A program made the translations under genes and the position numbers. The notes under the pieces are model-generated. The model was not told the origin of the DNA and did no database searches. It saw nothing but the letters and a program-made list of their open reading frames with translations. From contig JABFVP010000475.1 in NCBI GenBank assembly GCA_013362725.1, positions 1-5,091 on the forward strand: a stretch of 5,091 bases of DNA. Direction: 5' to 3'. Every line of letters begins with the position of its first letter. The first letter of the stretch is position 1. The stretch is from Cupriavidus sp. (GTDB taxonomy: Bacteria; Pseudomonadota; Gammaproteobacteria; Burkholderiales; Burkholderiaceae). Shown here in pieces: positions 1 through 4,707 of this stretch.

Positions 1-1
1 C

Positions 2-748
2 CGCGGCGACAGGCGCGACACCTACGGCGCGCAGCGCGCGGAGGTGACGCTGATCGGCGCGGTCGACCGCAAGCAGGCCGAGGCCATCGCCGAGCAGCTG
101 ACGCGCGGGCTGCCGCCCGGCCGTGCCGCGCCCGCGCTGCCGCAGGTGCGGCTCAAGATCACGCCGAGCGAGCAGCGCCTGCCGCACCCGGCGCAGCAGT
201 CCAGCGTGGCGCTGGGCCAGCCGGCGATCGCGCGCGGCGACCCCGACTATTTCGCGCTGCTGGTGGGCAACTACGTGCTCGGCGGCGGCGGCTTCAGCTC
301 GCGGCTGACCGACGAAGTGCGAGAGAAGCGCGGCCTGACCTACGGCGTGGACAGCTACTTCGCGCCGTCCAAGCAGCCGGGGCCGTTCGGCATCAGCCTG
401 CAGACCAAGAAGGCCCAGACCGACGAGGCGCTGGCGCTGGTGCGCCAGGTGCTGGCGCGCTTTGTCGCCGAGGGCCCGAGCGAGAAGGAGCTGCGCGCGG
501 CCAAGGACAACCTGATCAACGGCTTCCCGCTGCGCATCGACAACAACCGCAAGCTGCTGACCAACGTCGCCAATATCGGCTGGTACGGGCTGCCGCTCGA
601 TTACCTCGATACCTGGACCGCGCAGATCGGCAAGGTCACGCGTGAACAGGTCAGGGCGGCGTTCCAGCGCCACGTGCACCCGGACAACATGGCCACGGTG
701 ATCGTCGGCGGGCCGGTGGGCAGCGCGCCCACGGCTTCGCGGCAGTGA
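2..748 (+). CDS. M16 family zinc peptidase-like protein, C-terminal part (5' end outside window)
   Basis: This is the 3' part of a gene that enters from the left edge. The frame is open from base 2, so a GTG at 44 is internal and not a real start. The visible 248 residues form the C-terminal half of an M16B (processing-peptidase/PqqL-like) protein. They carry the landmark stretch LGGGGFSSRLTDEVREK followed by RGLTYGV, which holds the conserved Arg and Tyr of the second M16 domain. A helical region and a closing VIVGG strand follow. The zinc-binding HxxEH motif lies in the N-terminal half of such proteins and would be outside the window, so catalytic status cannot be judged. In related bacteria two M16 genes often lie in tandem before rsmD, the second being a partner without HxxEH; that this is the second one is inference. 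Such proteins are usually periplasmic, and a signal peptide would also be out of view. It ends 73 bp before rsmD. Confidence 0.88.
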   Translation, partial: RGDRRDTYGAQRAEVTLIGAVDRKQAEAIAEQLTRGLPPGRAAPALPQVRLKITPSEQRLPHPAQQSSVALGQPAIARGDPDYFALLVGNYVLGGGGFSSRLTDEVREKRGLTYGVDSYFAPSKQPGPFGISLQTKKAQTDEALALVRQVLARFVAEGPSEKELRAAKDNLINGFPLRIDNNRKLLTNVANIGWYGLPLDYLDTWTAQIGKVTREQVRAAFQRHVHPDNMATVIVGGPVGSAPTASRQ

Positions 749-782
749 TGTTGGCGATGATGTCGGCGGGGACGGCGGCATC

Positions 783-807
783 GCCTGCGGCGAAGCCTGC
801 CGCAGGC
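783..807 (+). terminator. Hairpin between the M16 gene and rsmD; possible weak terminator
   Basis: A perfect 9-bp inverted repeat, GCCTGCGGC (783-791) and GCCGCAGGC (799-807), encloses a 7-nt loop. It starts 35 bases after the M16 stop codon. There is no run of T after it on the plus strand (TCTACAAT follows), so it is not a textbook rho-independent terminator. It could stabilise the 3' end of the upstream mRNA or act as a weak terminator. It also occupies the place where the -35 of the presumed rsmD promoter would lie. Confidence 0.45.
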
Positions 808-809
808 TC

Positions 810-815
810 TACAAT
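810..815 (+). promoter_or_regulatory. Candidate -10 element for rsmD (leaderless start)
   Basis: TACAAT matches the sigma-70 -10 consensus at five of six bases. It ends six bases before the rsmD ATG at 822, so the expected transcription start falls on or next to the A of the start codon. No convincing -35 is visible 16-18 bp upstream, where the DNA is GC-rich and part of a hairpin. There is also no good Shine-Dalgarno before the ATG, which fits a leaderless transcript. This is inference from sequence only. Confidence 0.4.
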
Positions 816-821
816 CACGGC

Positions 822-1469
822 ATGAATTCGCGTTCCCGCTTGCCCTCGCCCGCGCCTCGCGGGCGATCTACCGTCTCTCCCGTGCCGCGCCAGGCACCCG
901 CGCAGGTCCGCATCATCGGCGGACGCTGGAAGCGCACGCTGCTGCCGGTGCCTGACGCCCAGGGCCTGCGGCCGACCCCCGACCGCGTGCGCGAGACCCT
1001 CTTCAACTGGCTGGGCCAGGACCTGTCCGGGCTGGAATGCCTGGACCTGTTTGCCGGCTCCGGCGCGCTCGGCTTCGAGGCCGCCTCGCGCGGCGCGGCC
1101 GTGGTGACGCTGGTCGAGTCCAATGCGCGCGTGGCCAGGCAATTGCGCGACAACGTGACCCGGCTCGATGCCGGGCAGGTGCGCGTGCTGCAAGGCGACG
1201 CCTTCGCCATTGCCGCGCAGCTGCCCGATGCCAGCTTCGACGTGGTGTTCCTGGACCCACCGTTCGCCGAGGACTGGATCGCCCCGTCGCTGGCGCACGC
1301 GGCGCGGCTGTCGCGGCCGGGCGGGGCGGTCTATGTCGAGACCGACCACCCGCTGACCGGCGCCGATGCGCCGGTGCCGGCCGCGCTCGAGATCGTGCGG
1401 CACGCGCGCGCCGGAGCGGTGCATTTCCACCTGCTGCAGCACCGCGTGCCGGGCAACGGCGCCGGCTGA
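822..1469 (+). CDS. rsmD: 16S rRNA (guanine(966)-N(2))-methyltransferase RsmD
   Basis: This cytoplasmic SAM-dependent enzyme methylates N2 of G966 of 16S rRNA during 30S assembly. The 215-residue product is slightly longer than E. coli RsmD (about 198). The family begins clearly at VRIIGGRWK (residues 29-37). GLRPTPDRVRETLFNWL (48-64) is the signature substrate-side segment. DLFAGSGALG (75-84) is the SAM-binding loop, E99 ends the second strand, GDAF (125-128) contacts the adenine side, and DPPF (145-148) is the catalytic motif of N-directed methyltransferases. All key residues are present. The first 28 residues are Arg/Pro/Ser-rich and not part of the fold. The ATG at 822 is preferred because of the -10 element just before it; an in-frame GTG at 882 (residue 21) would also leave the whole domain intact, and neither has a good ribosome binding site. 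The rsmD-coaD order is widely conserved in proteobacteria. Confidence 0.95.
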   Translation: MNSRSRLPSPAPRGRSTVSPVPRQAPAQVRIIGGRWKRTLLPVPDAQGLRPTPDRVRETLFNWLGQDLSGLECLDLFAGSGALGFEAASRGAAVVTLVESNARVARQLRDNVTRLDAGQVRVLQGDAFAIAAQLPDASFDVVFLDPPFAEDWIAPSLAHAARLSRPGGAVYVETDHPLTGADAPVPAALEIVRHARAGAVHFHLLQHRVPGNGAG

Positions 1470-1492
1470 TCCGCCAGGTCCACGGCGCGGCG

Positions 1493-1537
1493 GTTCCGGA
1501 ACGGGGAAGGGCCCCTTCCTGATTGCCGAACCGGTTC
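1493..1537 (+). repeat. Cluster of three palindromes after rsmD
   Basis: Three dyads lie within 45 bp, starting 24 bases after the rsmD stop. GTTCCGGAAC (1493-1502) is a perfect palindrome. GGAAGG-GCC-CCTTCC (1505-1519) can form a 6-bp stem, or 7 bp with a G-T pair. GAACCGGTTC (1528-1537) is a second perfect palindrome. CGGTTC (1491-1496) can also pair with GAACCG (1528-1533), which would enclose the middle hairpin in a larger structure. There is no T tract. Possible roles are the rsmD mRNA 3' end or a protein-binding site; the sequence does not decide between them. Confidence 0.5.
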
Positions 1538-1573
1538 TTGGGTGCACTGCCGCAAAACGGTGCCTGCGGCGAC

Positions 1574-1601
1574 TTCCAAGCGGGGCATTTAGGGTTACAC
1601 T
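1574..1601 (+). promoter_or_regulatory. Candidate coaD promoter
   Basis: TACACT (1596-1601) matches the -10 consensus at four of six bases, including the important first two and last positions. It sits in the only locally AT-richer patch of the 233-bp rsmD-coaD gap. The best -35 at a reasonable distance is the weak TTCCAA (1574-1579, 16-bp spacing). If used, transcription would begin near 1608 and give a leader of about 95 nt before coaD. The call is weak and rests on a few bases. Confidence 0.3.
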
Positions 1602-1636
1602 ACGCCGCTGTCACAACGCTCGCGACGCAGCACCCA

Positions 1637-1653
1637 CGCCGGCCCGGCCGGCG
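1637..1653 (+). other. GC-rich hairpin in the coaD leader
   Basis: CGCCGGC (1637-1643) and GCCGGCG (1647-1653) form a 7-bp all-GC stem with a CCG loop, ending 38 bases before the coaD ribosome binding site. A second copy of GGCCGGC at 1673-1679 can pair with GCCGGCC (1638-1644) instead, so two exclusive folds are possible. GC-rich palindromes occur by chance in DNA of this composition, so a regulatory role is not established. Confidence 0.4.
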
Positions 1654-1691
1654 CAAGAGGCGGCCCTTCCACGGCCGGCAGCGGGCAGATC

Positions 1692-1698
1692 AAGGAGG
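1692..1698 (+). promoter_or_regulatory. Strong ribosome binding site that fixes the coaD start
   Basis: AAGGAGG ends four bases before the ATG at 1703. The coaD frame is open upstream as far as 1523 (a TTG), but this Shine-Dalgarno, and the fact that CoaD homologues begin within a few residues of the xYPGTFDP segment, make 1703 the true start. Confidence 0.85.
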
Positions 1699-1702
1699 AA
1701 GT

Positions 1703-2188
1703 ATGGTCAGCGCGGTCTATCCCGGCACCTTCGATCCAATGACCCGGGGACACGAGGATCTGGTCCGCCGTGCGTCGAATATCTTCGACGAACTGGTGGT
1801 CGGCGTGGCGCACAGCCCCAACAAGCGCCCGTTCTTTTCGCTCGAAGAGCGCATCAGCATTGCCCGCGAAGTGCTCGGGCACTATCCCAACGTGCGCGTC
1901 GAGGGCTTTTCCGGACTGCTCAAGGACTTTGTCCGCAAGAACAATGCGCGCGTGATAGTGCGTGGTCTGCGCGCGGTGTCCGACTTCGAGTACGAGTTCC
2001 AGATGGCGGGCATGAACCGCTACCTGCTGCCCGACGTGGAGACCATGTTCCTGACCCCGTCCGATCAGTACCAGTTCATCTCCGGCACCTTCGTGCGCGA
2101 GATCGCGGTGCTGGGCGGCGACGTCAGCAAGTTCGTGTTCCCGTCGGTGGAACGCTGGCTGCAAGAGAAAATCGCCAAACCGGAATAA
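1703..2188 (+). CDS. coaD: Phosphopantetheine adenylyltransferase (PPAT, CoaD)
   Basis: This enzyme transfers AMP from ATP to 4'-phosphopantetheine, giving dephospho-CoA and pyrophosphate, the fourth of five steps from pantothenate to coenzyme A. It is cytoplasmic and usually hexameric. The 161-residue product matches the usual length (about 160). The nucleotidyltransferase signature is PGTFDPMTRGH (7-17), with the T-x-G-H motif at 14-17. NKRPFFSLEER (40-50) supplies the conserved Lys41 near the substrate. VRGLR (87-91) and the EYEFQMAGMN segment (96-105) are typical of the fold. PSDQYQFISGTFVRE (119-133) contains the second, C-terminal nucleotide-binding signature (ISSSLVKE in E. coli). All expected catalytic and binding residues are present. 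It lies downstream of rsmD with a 233-bp gap and 67 bp before the ferredoxin gene. The bacterial enzyme is unrelated in sequence to the human one. Confidence 0.97.
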   Translation: MVSAVYPGTFDPMTRGHEDLVRRASNIFDELVVGVAHSPNKRPFFSLEERISIAREVLGHYPNVRVEGFSGLLKDFVRKNNARVIVRGLRAVSDFEYEFQMAGMNRYLLPDVETMFLTPSDQYQFISGTFVREIAVLGGDVSKFVFPSVERWLQEKIAKPE

Positions 2189-2191
2189 AAT
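2186..2191 (+). promoter_or_regulatory. Candidate -10 element for the ferredoxin gene, overlapping the coaD stop
   Basis: TAAAAT matches the sigma-70 -10 consensus at five of six bases and overlaps the TAA stop of coaD. It would give a leader of roughly 58 nt before the ferredoxin ATG at 2256. No clear -35 is visible in the end of coaD, so read-through from coaD is an equally reasonable source of transcript. Confidence 0.3.
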
Positions 2192-2255
2192 ACGGCTTCA
2201 GACACGTCAGACCGCGGCCAGTCGGGCGCGGGCGTGTCCGCAGGAAGGAAACACC

Positions 2256-2516
2256 ATGGCGCTGATGATCACCGACGACTGCATCAACTGCGACGTTTGT
2301 GAACCCGAGTGCCCGAACGAAGCCATTTCGATGGGGCCCGAGATCTATGAAATCGACCCCAACAAGTGCACCGAGTGCGTCGGGCACTTCGACGAGCCGC
2401 AATGCCAGCAGGTCTGCCCCGTCGCGTGCATTCCCAAGGACCCCAACCGCGTCGAGACCCATGAGGTCCTGATGCAGCGGTACCGGCTGCTCACCGCAGC
2501 GCGGCACGCGGCCTGA
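2256..2516 (+). CDS. 2[4Fe-4S] ferredoxin, YfhL/Allochromatium (Alvin) type
   Basis: This is a small soluble cytoplasmic electron carrier of 86 residues, the same length as E. coli YfhL. The first cluster motif is C9-x2-C12-x2-C15-x3-C19-P. The second is C38-x2-C41-x8-C50-x3-C54-P. The eight-residue spacing between C41 and C50 and the C-terminal helical tail (about residues 65-86) mark the Alvin subgroup, which differs from clostridial ferredoxins by unusually low and well separated cluster potentials. By family rule, C9, C12, C15 and C54 bind one cluster and C38, C41, C50 and C19 the other. C58, just after the second motif, is an additional cysteine also found in Alvin-type proteins. The start has a good site, AGGAAGG at 2242-2248, seven bases before ATG. 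The redox partner cannot be told from the context; linkage to coaD is common in betaproteobacteria, but I know of no shared pathway. It is often annotated fdx or yfhL. Confidence 0.93.
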   Translation: MALMITDDCINCDVCEPECPNEAISMGPEIYEIDPNKCTECVGHFDEPQCQQVCPVACIPKDPNRVETHEVLMQRYRLLTAARHAA

Positions 2517-2562
2517 TAACGCTCGCTATTAGCCCCTTACCCTGGCTTCAGCATTGCGAAAA

Positions 2563-2594
2563 AAGCCCCCGGCACCGCAAGGTGACGGGGGCTT
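2563..2594 (-). terminator. Rho-independent terminator of phoX, possibly bidirectional
   Basis: AAGCCCCC (2563-2570) pairs with GGGGGCTT (2587-2594). One more G-C pair, a G-A mismatch and a 4-bp inner stem (CACC/GGTG) follow, closed by a GCAA tetraloop (2577-2580). Read on the minus strand, the stem is followed by a run of six T, and it begins about 42 bases after the phoX stop, so it is a textbook terminator for phoX. On the plus strand the sequence after the stem is only moderately T-rich (TTAACCTTT), so it would be a weaker stop for the ferredoxin transcript, whose stop codon is 46 bases before the stem. Confidence 0.9.
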
Positions 2595-2635
2595 AACCTT
2601 TCCCCAATTGCTACGGTTACTGCCTACTGCACTGC

Positions 2636-4501
2636 TCAGGCACCGATCGGCTTGCCGTCGGCACGGCGCACCACGATGGTGGACGAGCGCGGTGGCTTGG
2701 CGGCGTCCGGCCACTTGCCGGTCGGGTGCTGGATGTTGATGAAGCAGGTGGTCAGGTCCGGCGTGTAGGCGATGCCGGTGATCTCGCAACCGGTCGGACC
2801 CGCCAGGAAGCGCTTCGACTGGCCCGTCGGCGAGATGTAGTACATGCTGTTGTTGCCGAAGGTGCCGGTGTAGGTGGCGCTGGTGCTCGAATCGGTCTGC
2901 ACCCACAGGCGGCCCTTGGGATCGACGCGCAGGCCGTCCGGGCTGGAGAAGGTGTCGCCGTTGATGTTGCCCTTCAGGTTGTCGGTGGCCAGCGACGGGT
3001 CGCCGGCCTGCAGCAGGATGCTCCAGGTGAAGGACGTGGCCAGCGGCGACTTGCCGGCTTCATTCCACTTGACGATATGGCCGTGCAGGTTGTTCTTGCG
3101 CGGGTTGGCGGCGTCGGTCTGCTGGCGGCCGCTGTTGTTGGTCAGCGTGCAGTAGAGCGTGTTGTCCGGCGCGGCGGTGATCCACTCGGGGCGGTCCATC
3201 AGCGTGCCGCCGGCCACGCGCGCGGCCGACTTGGTGTTGATCAGCACGTCTGCCTGGGTGGCGAAGTCGACCGTGGTCGGCGCCGGCGACACCGCCGACT
3301 GGGTCCAGTTGCCCGGATCCGAGGCGCCGACGGTCAGGCCGTTCTTGCCCTGCGCCAGCTCGATCCACTGGCCGCTGCCATCGGCATTGAACTTCGCCAC
3401 ATACAGCGTGCCGGTGTCCAGCAGGTTGGCGTTGGCGGCGCGGTTGTTCGGATCGAACGTCTTGCTCGGCACGAACTTGTAAATGCAGCCCGGGGTGCCG
3501 TCGTCGCCCATGTAGAAGGCAACGTTGTTGTTGGCATCGGCGATGTAGGCGACGTTCTCGTGGTCGAAGCGGCCCATCGCGGTGCGTTTGGCCGGCGCGC
3601 CCAGCGTGCCGTACGGGTCGATTTCCACCACCCAACCGTAGCCGTTTTCGGCCTGGCTCGGGTCGATGTAGTTATCGGTGCTTTCCTCGCAGGTCAGGTA
3701 GGTGCCCCACGGGGTATGGCCGCTCGAGCAGTTGTTGAGCATGCCGACCACGGTTGCGCCGACCACCGATGCGGCCGGGCCGCCGACGCGGTACAGCGTG
3801 TTGCCGGTGTAGCGCTTGTTGTAGATCGAGTCACGCTTGACCTGCCACTTGCCGCTGGCGGCCAGTTCCACTTCGATCACGGAAATGCCGACCGCCGACA
3901 GGGCGATGCGCTTTTGTTCCGGGCTCGCGGCGGCGGCGTTGTATGCGGTCGGGAACAGGATGTTGTAGTCCGGCAGCTCATGGTTGATCGCCAGCAGGCC
4001 GCCCTTCTGCGGATCGACGCCAGGCAGCGCGAAGTAGTGCATGCCGTCGTGGTTGCCGCCGGCCTGGCGCTCGGTCTCGGCCGATGACTGGAAGGCGCCG
4101 GCATAGCCGGTTGCGCCGGCTTCGACCGGGTCGCCGGCGGAGAACAGCACGTCGACGCTGTAGCCATTGGGCACCACCACGGTATCGGCGGTGGACTTGG
4201 CGATCGGCTCGAAGGTGACCTCGTAGCTCGGTGCGGCCGGGGACGGTGCCGGGGTGGGAGCGGGGGCCGGGTTGGGCGCCGCTTCAGGCACCGGAGCCGT
4301 AGCGGGATCGTCATCGCCGCCGCAGGCGGCCAGCAGGCCGCTGCCGAATGCCGACACCAGCGACAGGCCGAGTCCGCCGCGCAGCACCCGGCGGCGGGCC
4401 GGGTTGGCGGCGACGATGTCCTCGAGCATCTGGCCGGGCACGTCAACGTCGGGCTTGGCGGCGCGGCTTGCGGCGCGCGCTTCGTCGGTCAGGTACGACA
4501 T
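2636..4501 (-). CDS. phoX: PhoX-family alkaline phosphatase, Tat-exported putative lipoprotein
   Basis: PhoX enzymes are monomeric alkaline phosphatases that use calcium and iron to release phosphate from organic esters outside the cytoplasm. The product has 621 residues. Residues 1-35 are a long polar n-region. RRRVLRGG (36-43) is a twin-arginine motif, a hydrophobic stretch (44-59) follows, and LAAC (57-60) is a lipobox, so C60 is probably lipidated. Residues 63-92 are an Asp then Pro/Ala-rich linker. The PF05787-type domain then runs to the end: NHE (173-175), NCSSGHTPWGTYLTCEE (257-273) with the conserved metal-site Cys258, FDHENV (312-317), MGDD (331-334), IYKFV (340-344), MDRPEW (435-440), SPDGL (520-524), GCEITG (571-576) and NIQHP (589-593). 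All main blocks are present and no break is seen. The ribosome binding site AGGAGG (4509-4514) is seven bases before the ATG. A Pho box promoter lies upstream and a strong terminator downstream, so it is likely monocistronic. Phosphatase activity is inferred from family; a related phosphodiesterase role cannot be excluded. Confidence 0.92.
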   Translation of the reverse strand: MSYLTDEARAASRAAKPDVDVPGQMLEDIVAANPARRRVLRGGLGLSLVSAFGSGLLAACGGDDDPATAPVPEAAPNPAPAPTPAPSPAAPSYEVTFEPIAKSTADTVVVPNGYSVDVLFSAGDPVEAGATGYAGAFQSSAETERQAGGNHDGMHYFALPGVDPQKGGLLAINHELPDYNILFPTAYNAAAASPEQKRIALSAVGISVIEVELAASGKWQVKRDSIYNKRYTGNTLYRVGGPAASVVGATVVGMLNNCSSGHTPWGTYLTCEESTDNYIDPSQAENGYGWVVEIDPYGTLGAPAKRTAMGRFDHENVAYIADANNNVAFYMGDDGTPGCIYKFVPSKTFDPNNRAANANLLDTGTLYVAKFNADGSGQWIELAQGKNGLTVGASDPGNWTQSAVSPAPTTVDFATQADVLINTKSAARVAGGTLMDRPEWITAAPDNTLYCTLTNNSGRQQTDAANPRKNNLHGHIVKWNEAGKSPLATSFTWSILLQAGDPSLATDNLKGNINGDTFSSPDGLRVDPKGRLWVQTDSSTSATYTGTFGNNSMYYISPTGQSKRFLAGPTGCEITGIAYTPDLTTCFINIQHPTGKWPDAAKPPRSSTIVVRRADGKPIGA

Positions 4502-4528
4502 GGGCTTTCCTCCTGTGGGATGTCATCC

Positions 4529-4555
4529 GCATCGGCAACCATGCGATGCCGACGC
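4529..4555 (-). other. Imperfect hairpin in the phoX mRNA leader
   Basis: GC-A-TCGGCA (4529-4537) can pair with TGCCGA-C-GC (4547-4555), giving eight pairs with one mismatch and a 9-nt loop. An alternative stem uses GCATCG (4529-4534) with CGATGC (4544-4549). The structure lies between the expected transcription start near 4564 and the ribosome binding site, 14 bases from the latter. Its role is unknown. Confidence 0.35.
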
Positions 4556-4570
4556 GATTGGAAACCCCGC

Positions 4571-4604
4571 AATGTAGGTGGTGCCCATGGCACTTTGATG
4601 ACAG
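4571..4604 (-). promoter_or_regulatory. Pho box and -10 element of the phoX promoter (PhoB-type)
   Basis: Read on the minus strand, CTGTCAT-CAAA-GTGCCAT (4604-4587) has the 7-4-7 structure of a PhoB site. The first repeat is a perfect CTGTCAT, and the second matches it at five of seven bases. After exactly 10 bases comes TACATT (4576-4571), which matches the -10 consensus at four of six bases. In E. coli phoA the Pho box likewise replaces the -35 and sits 10 bp before the -10. Transcription would start near 4564, about 62 nt before the phoX ATG. The location directly upstream of a phosphatase gene supports control by PhoB under phosphate limitation; binding itself is inferred. Confidence 0.75.
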
Positions 4605-4607
4605 CAT

Positions 4608-4623
4608 GTCTGCAACTGCAGAC
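4608..4623. promoter_or_regulatory. 16-bp dyad directly upstream of the Pho box; possible operator
   Basis: GTCTGCA-AC-TGCAGAC has two perfect 7-bp arms around a 2-bp centre. It lies three bases upstream of the Pho box relative to phoX, at about -44 to -59 from the predicted start. It is downstream of the pth hairpin, so it is unlikely to be a transcript end. The position suits an additional transcription-factor site. I do not recognise the motif as that of a named regulator. Confidence 0.4.
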
Positions 4624-4641
4624 CGGTGCGCCCAAACGACG

Positions 4642-4663
4642 ACGGGCCGCGGATGCGGCCCGT
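4642..4663 (-). terminator. Terminator-like hairpin after pth
   Basis: ACGGGCCGC (4642-4650) and GCGGCCCGT (4655-4663) form a perfect 9-bp stem with a 4-nt loop, 44 bases beyond the pth stop. On the minus strand the stem is followed by CGTCGTTTG, which is only mildly T-rich. This is a probable intrinsic terminator for the pth transcript, and it would separate pth from the phoX promoter. Confidence 0.65.
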
Positions 4664-4707
4664 GTTCATGCTGCTGTCGCAGGAATATGCTGGCTGGCGT
4701 GCGGCGC

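Noticed and set aside
651..1547. A 298-codon open frame on the minus strand antisense to the M16 end and rsmD
   Set aside because: It overlaps two clear plus-strand genes, has an Arg/Gly/Ala-rich composition and no family signature, and has no ribosome binding site that would favour it.
1523..1702. A 60-residue N-terminal extension of CoaD from an upstream TTG
   Set aside because: CoaD proteins start just before the PGTFDP motif. A strong AAGGAGG site precedes the ATG at 1703, and the extension covers palindromes typical of non-coding DNA.
1366..2265. A 299-codon plus-strand frame running through rsmD, the gap and coaD
   Set aside because: It crosses two established genes in another frame, is Arg/Ala/Pro-rich, and shows no domain.
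2726..4087. A 453-codon open frame on the plus strand antisense to phoX
   Set aside because: It lies wholly inside phoX, whose conserved blocks are unbroken on the other strand. The product is a Val/Ala/Gly/Arg-rich string without any recognisable domain, as expected for a shadow frame in GC-rich DNA.
4236..4313. Repeated Pro/Ala codons on the minus strand as a possible tandem DNA repeat
   Set aside because: The stretch encodes the low-complexity linker after the PhoX lipobox. No fixed repeat unit is kept at the DNA level.
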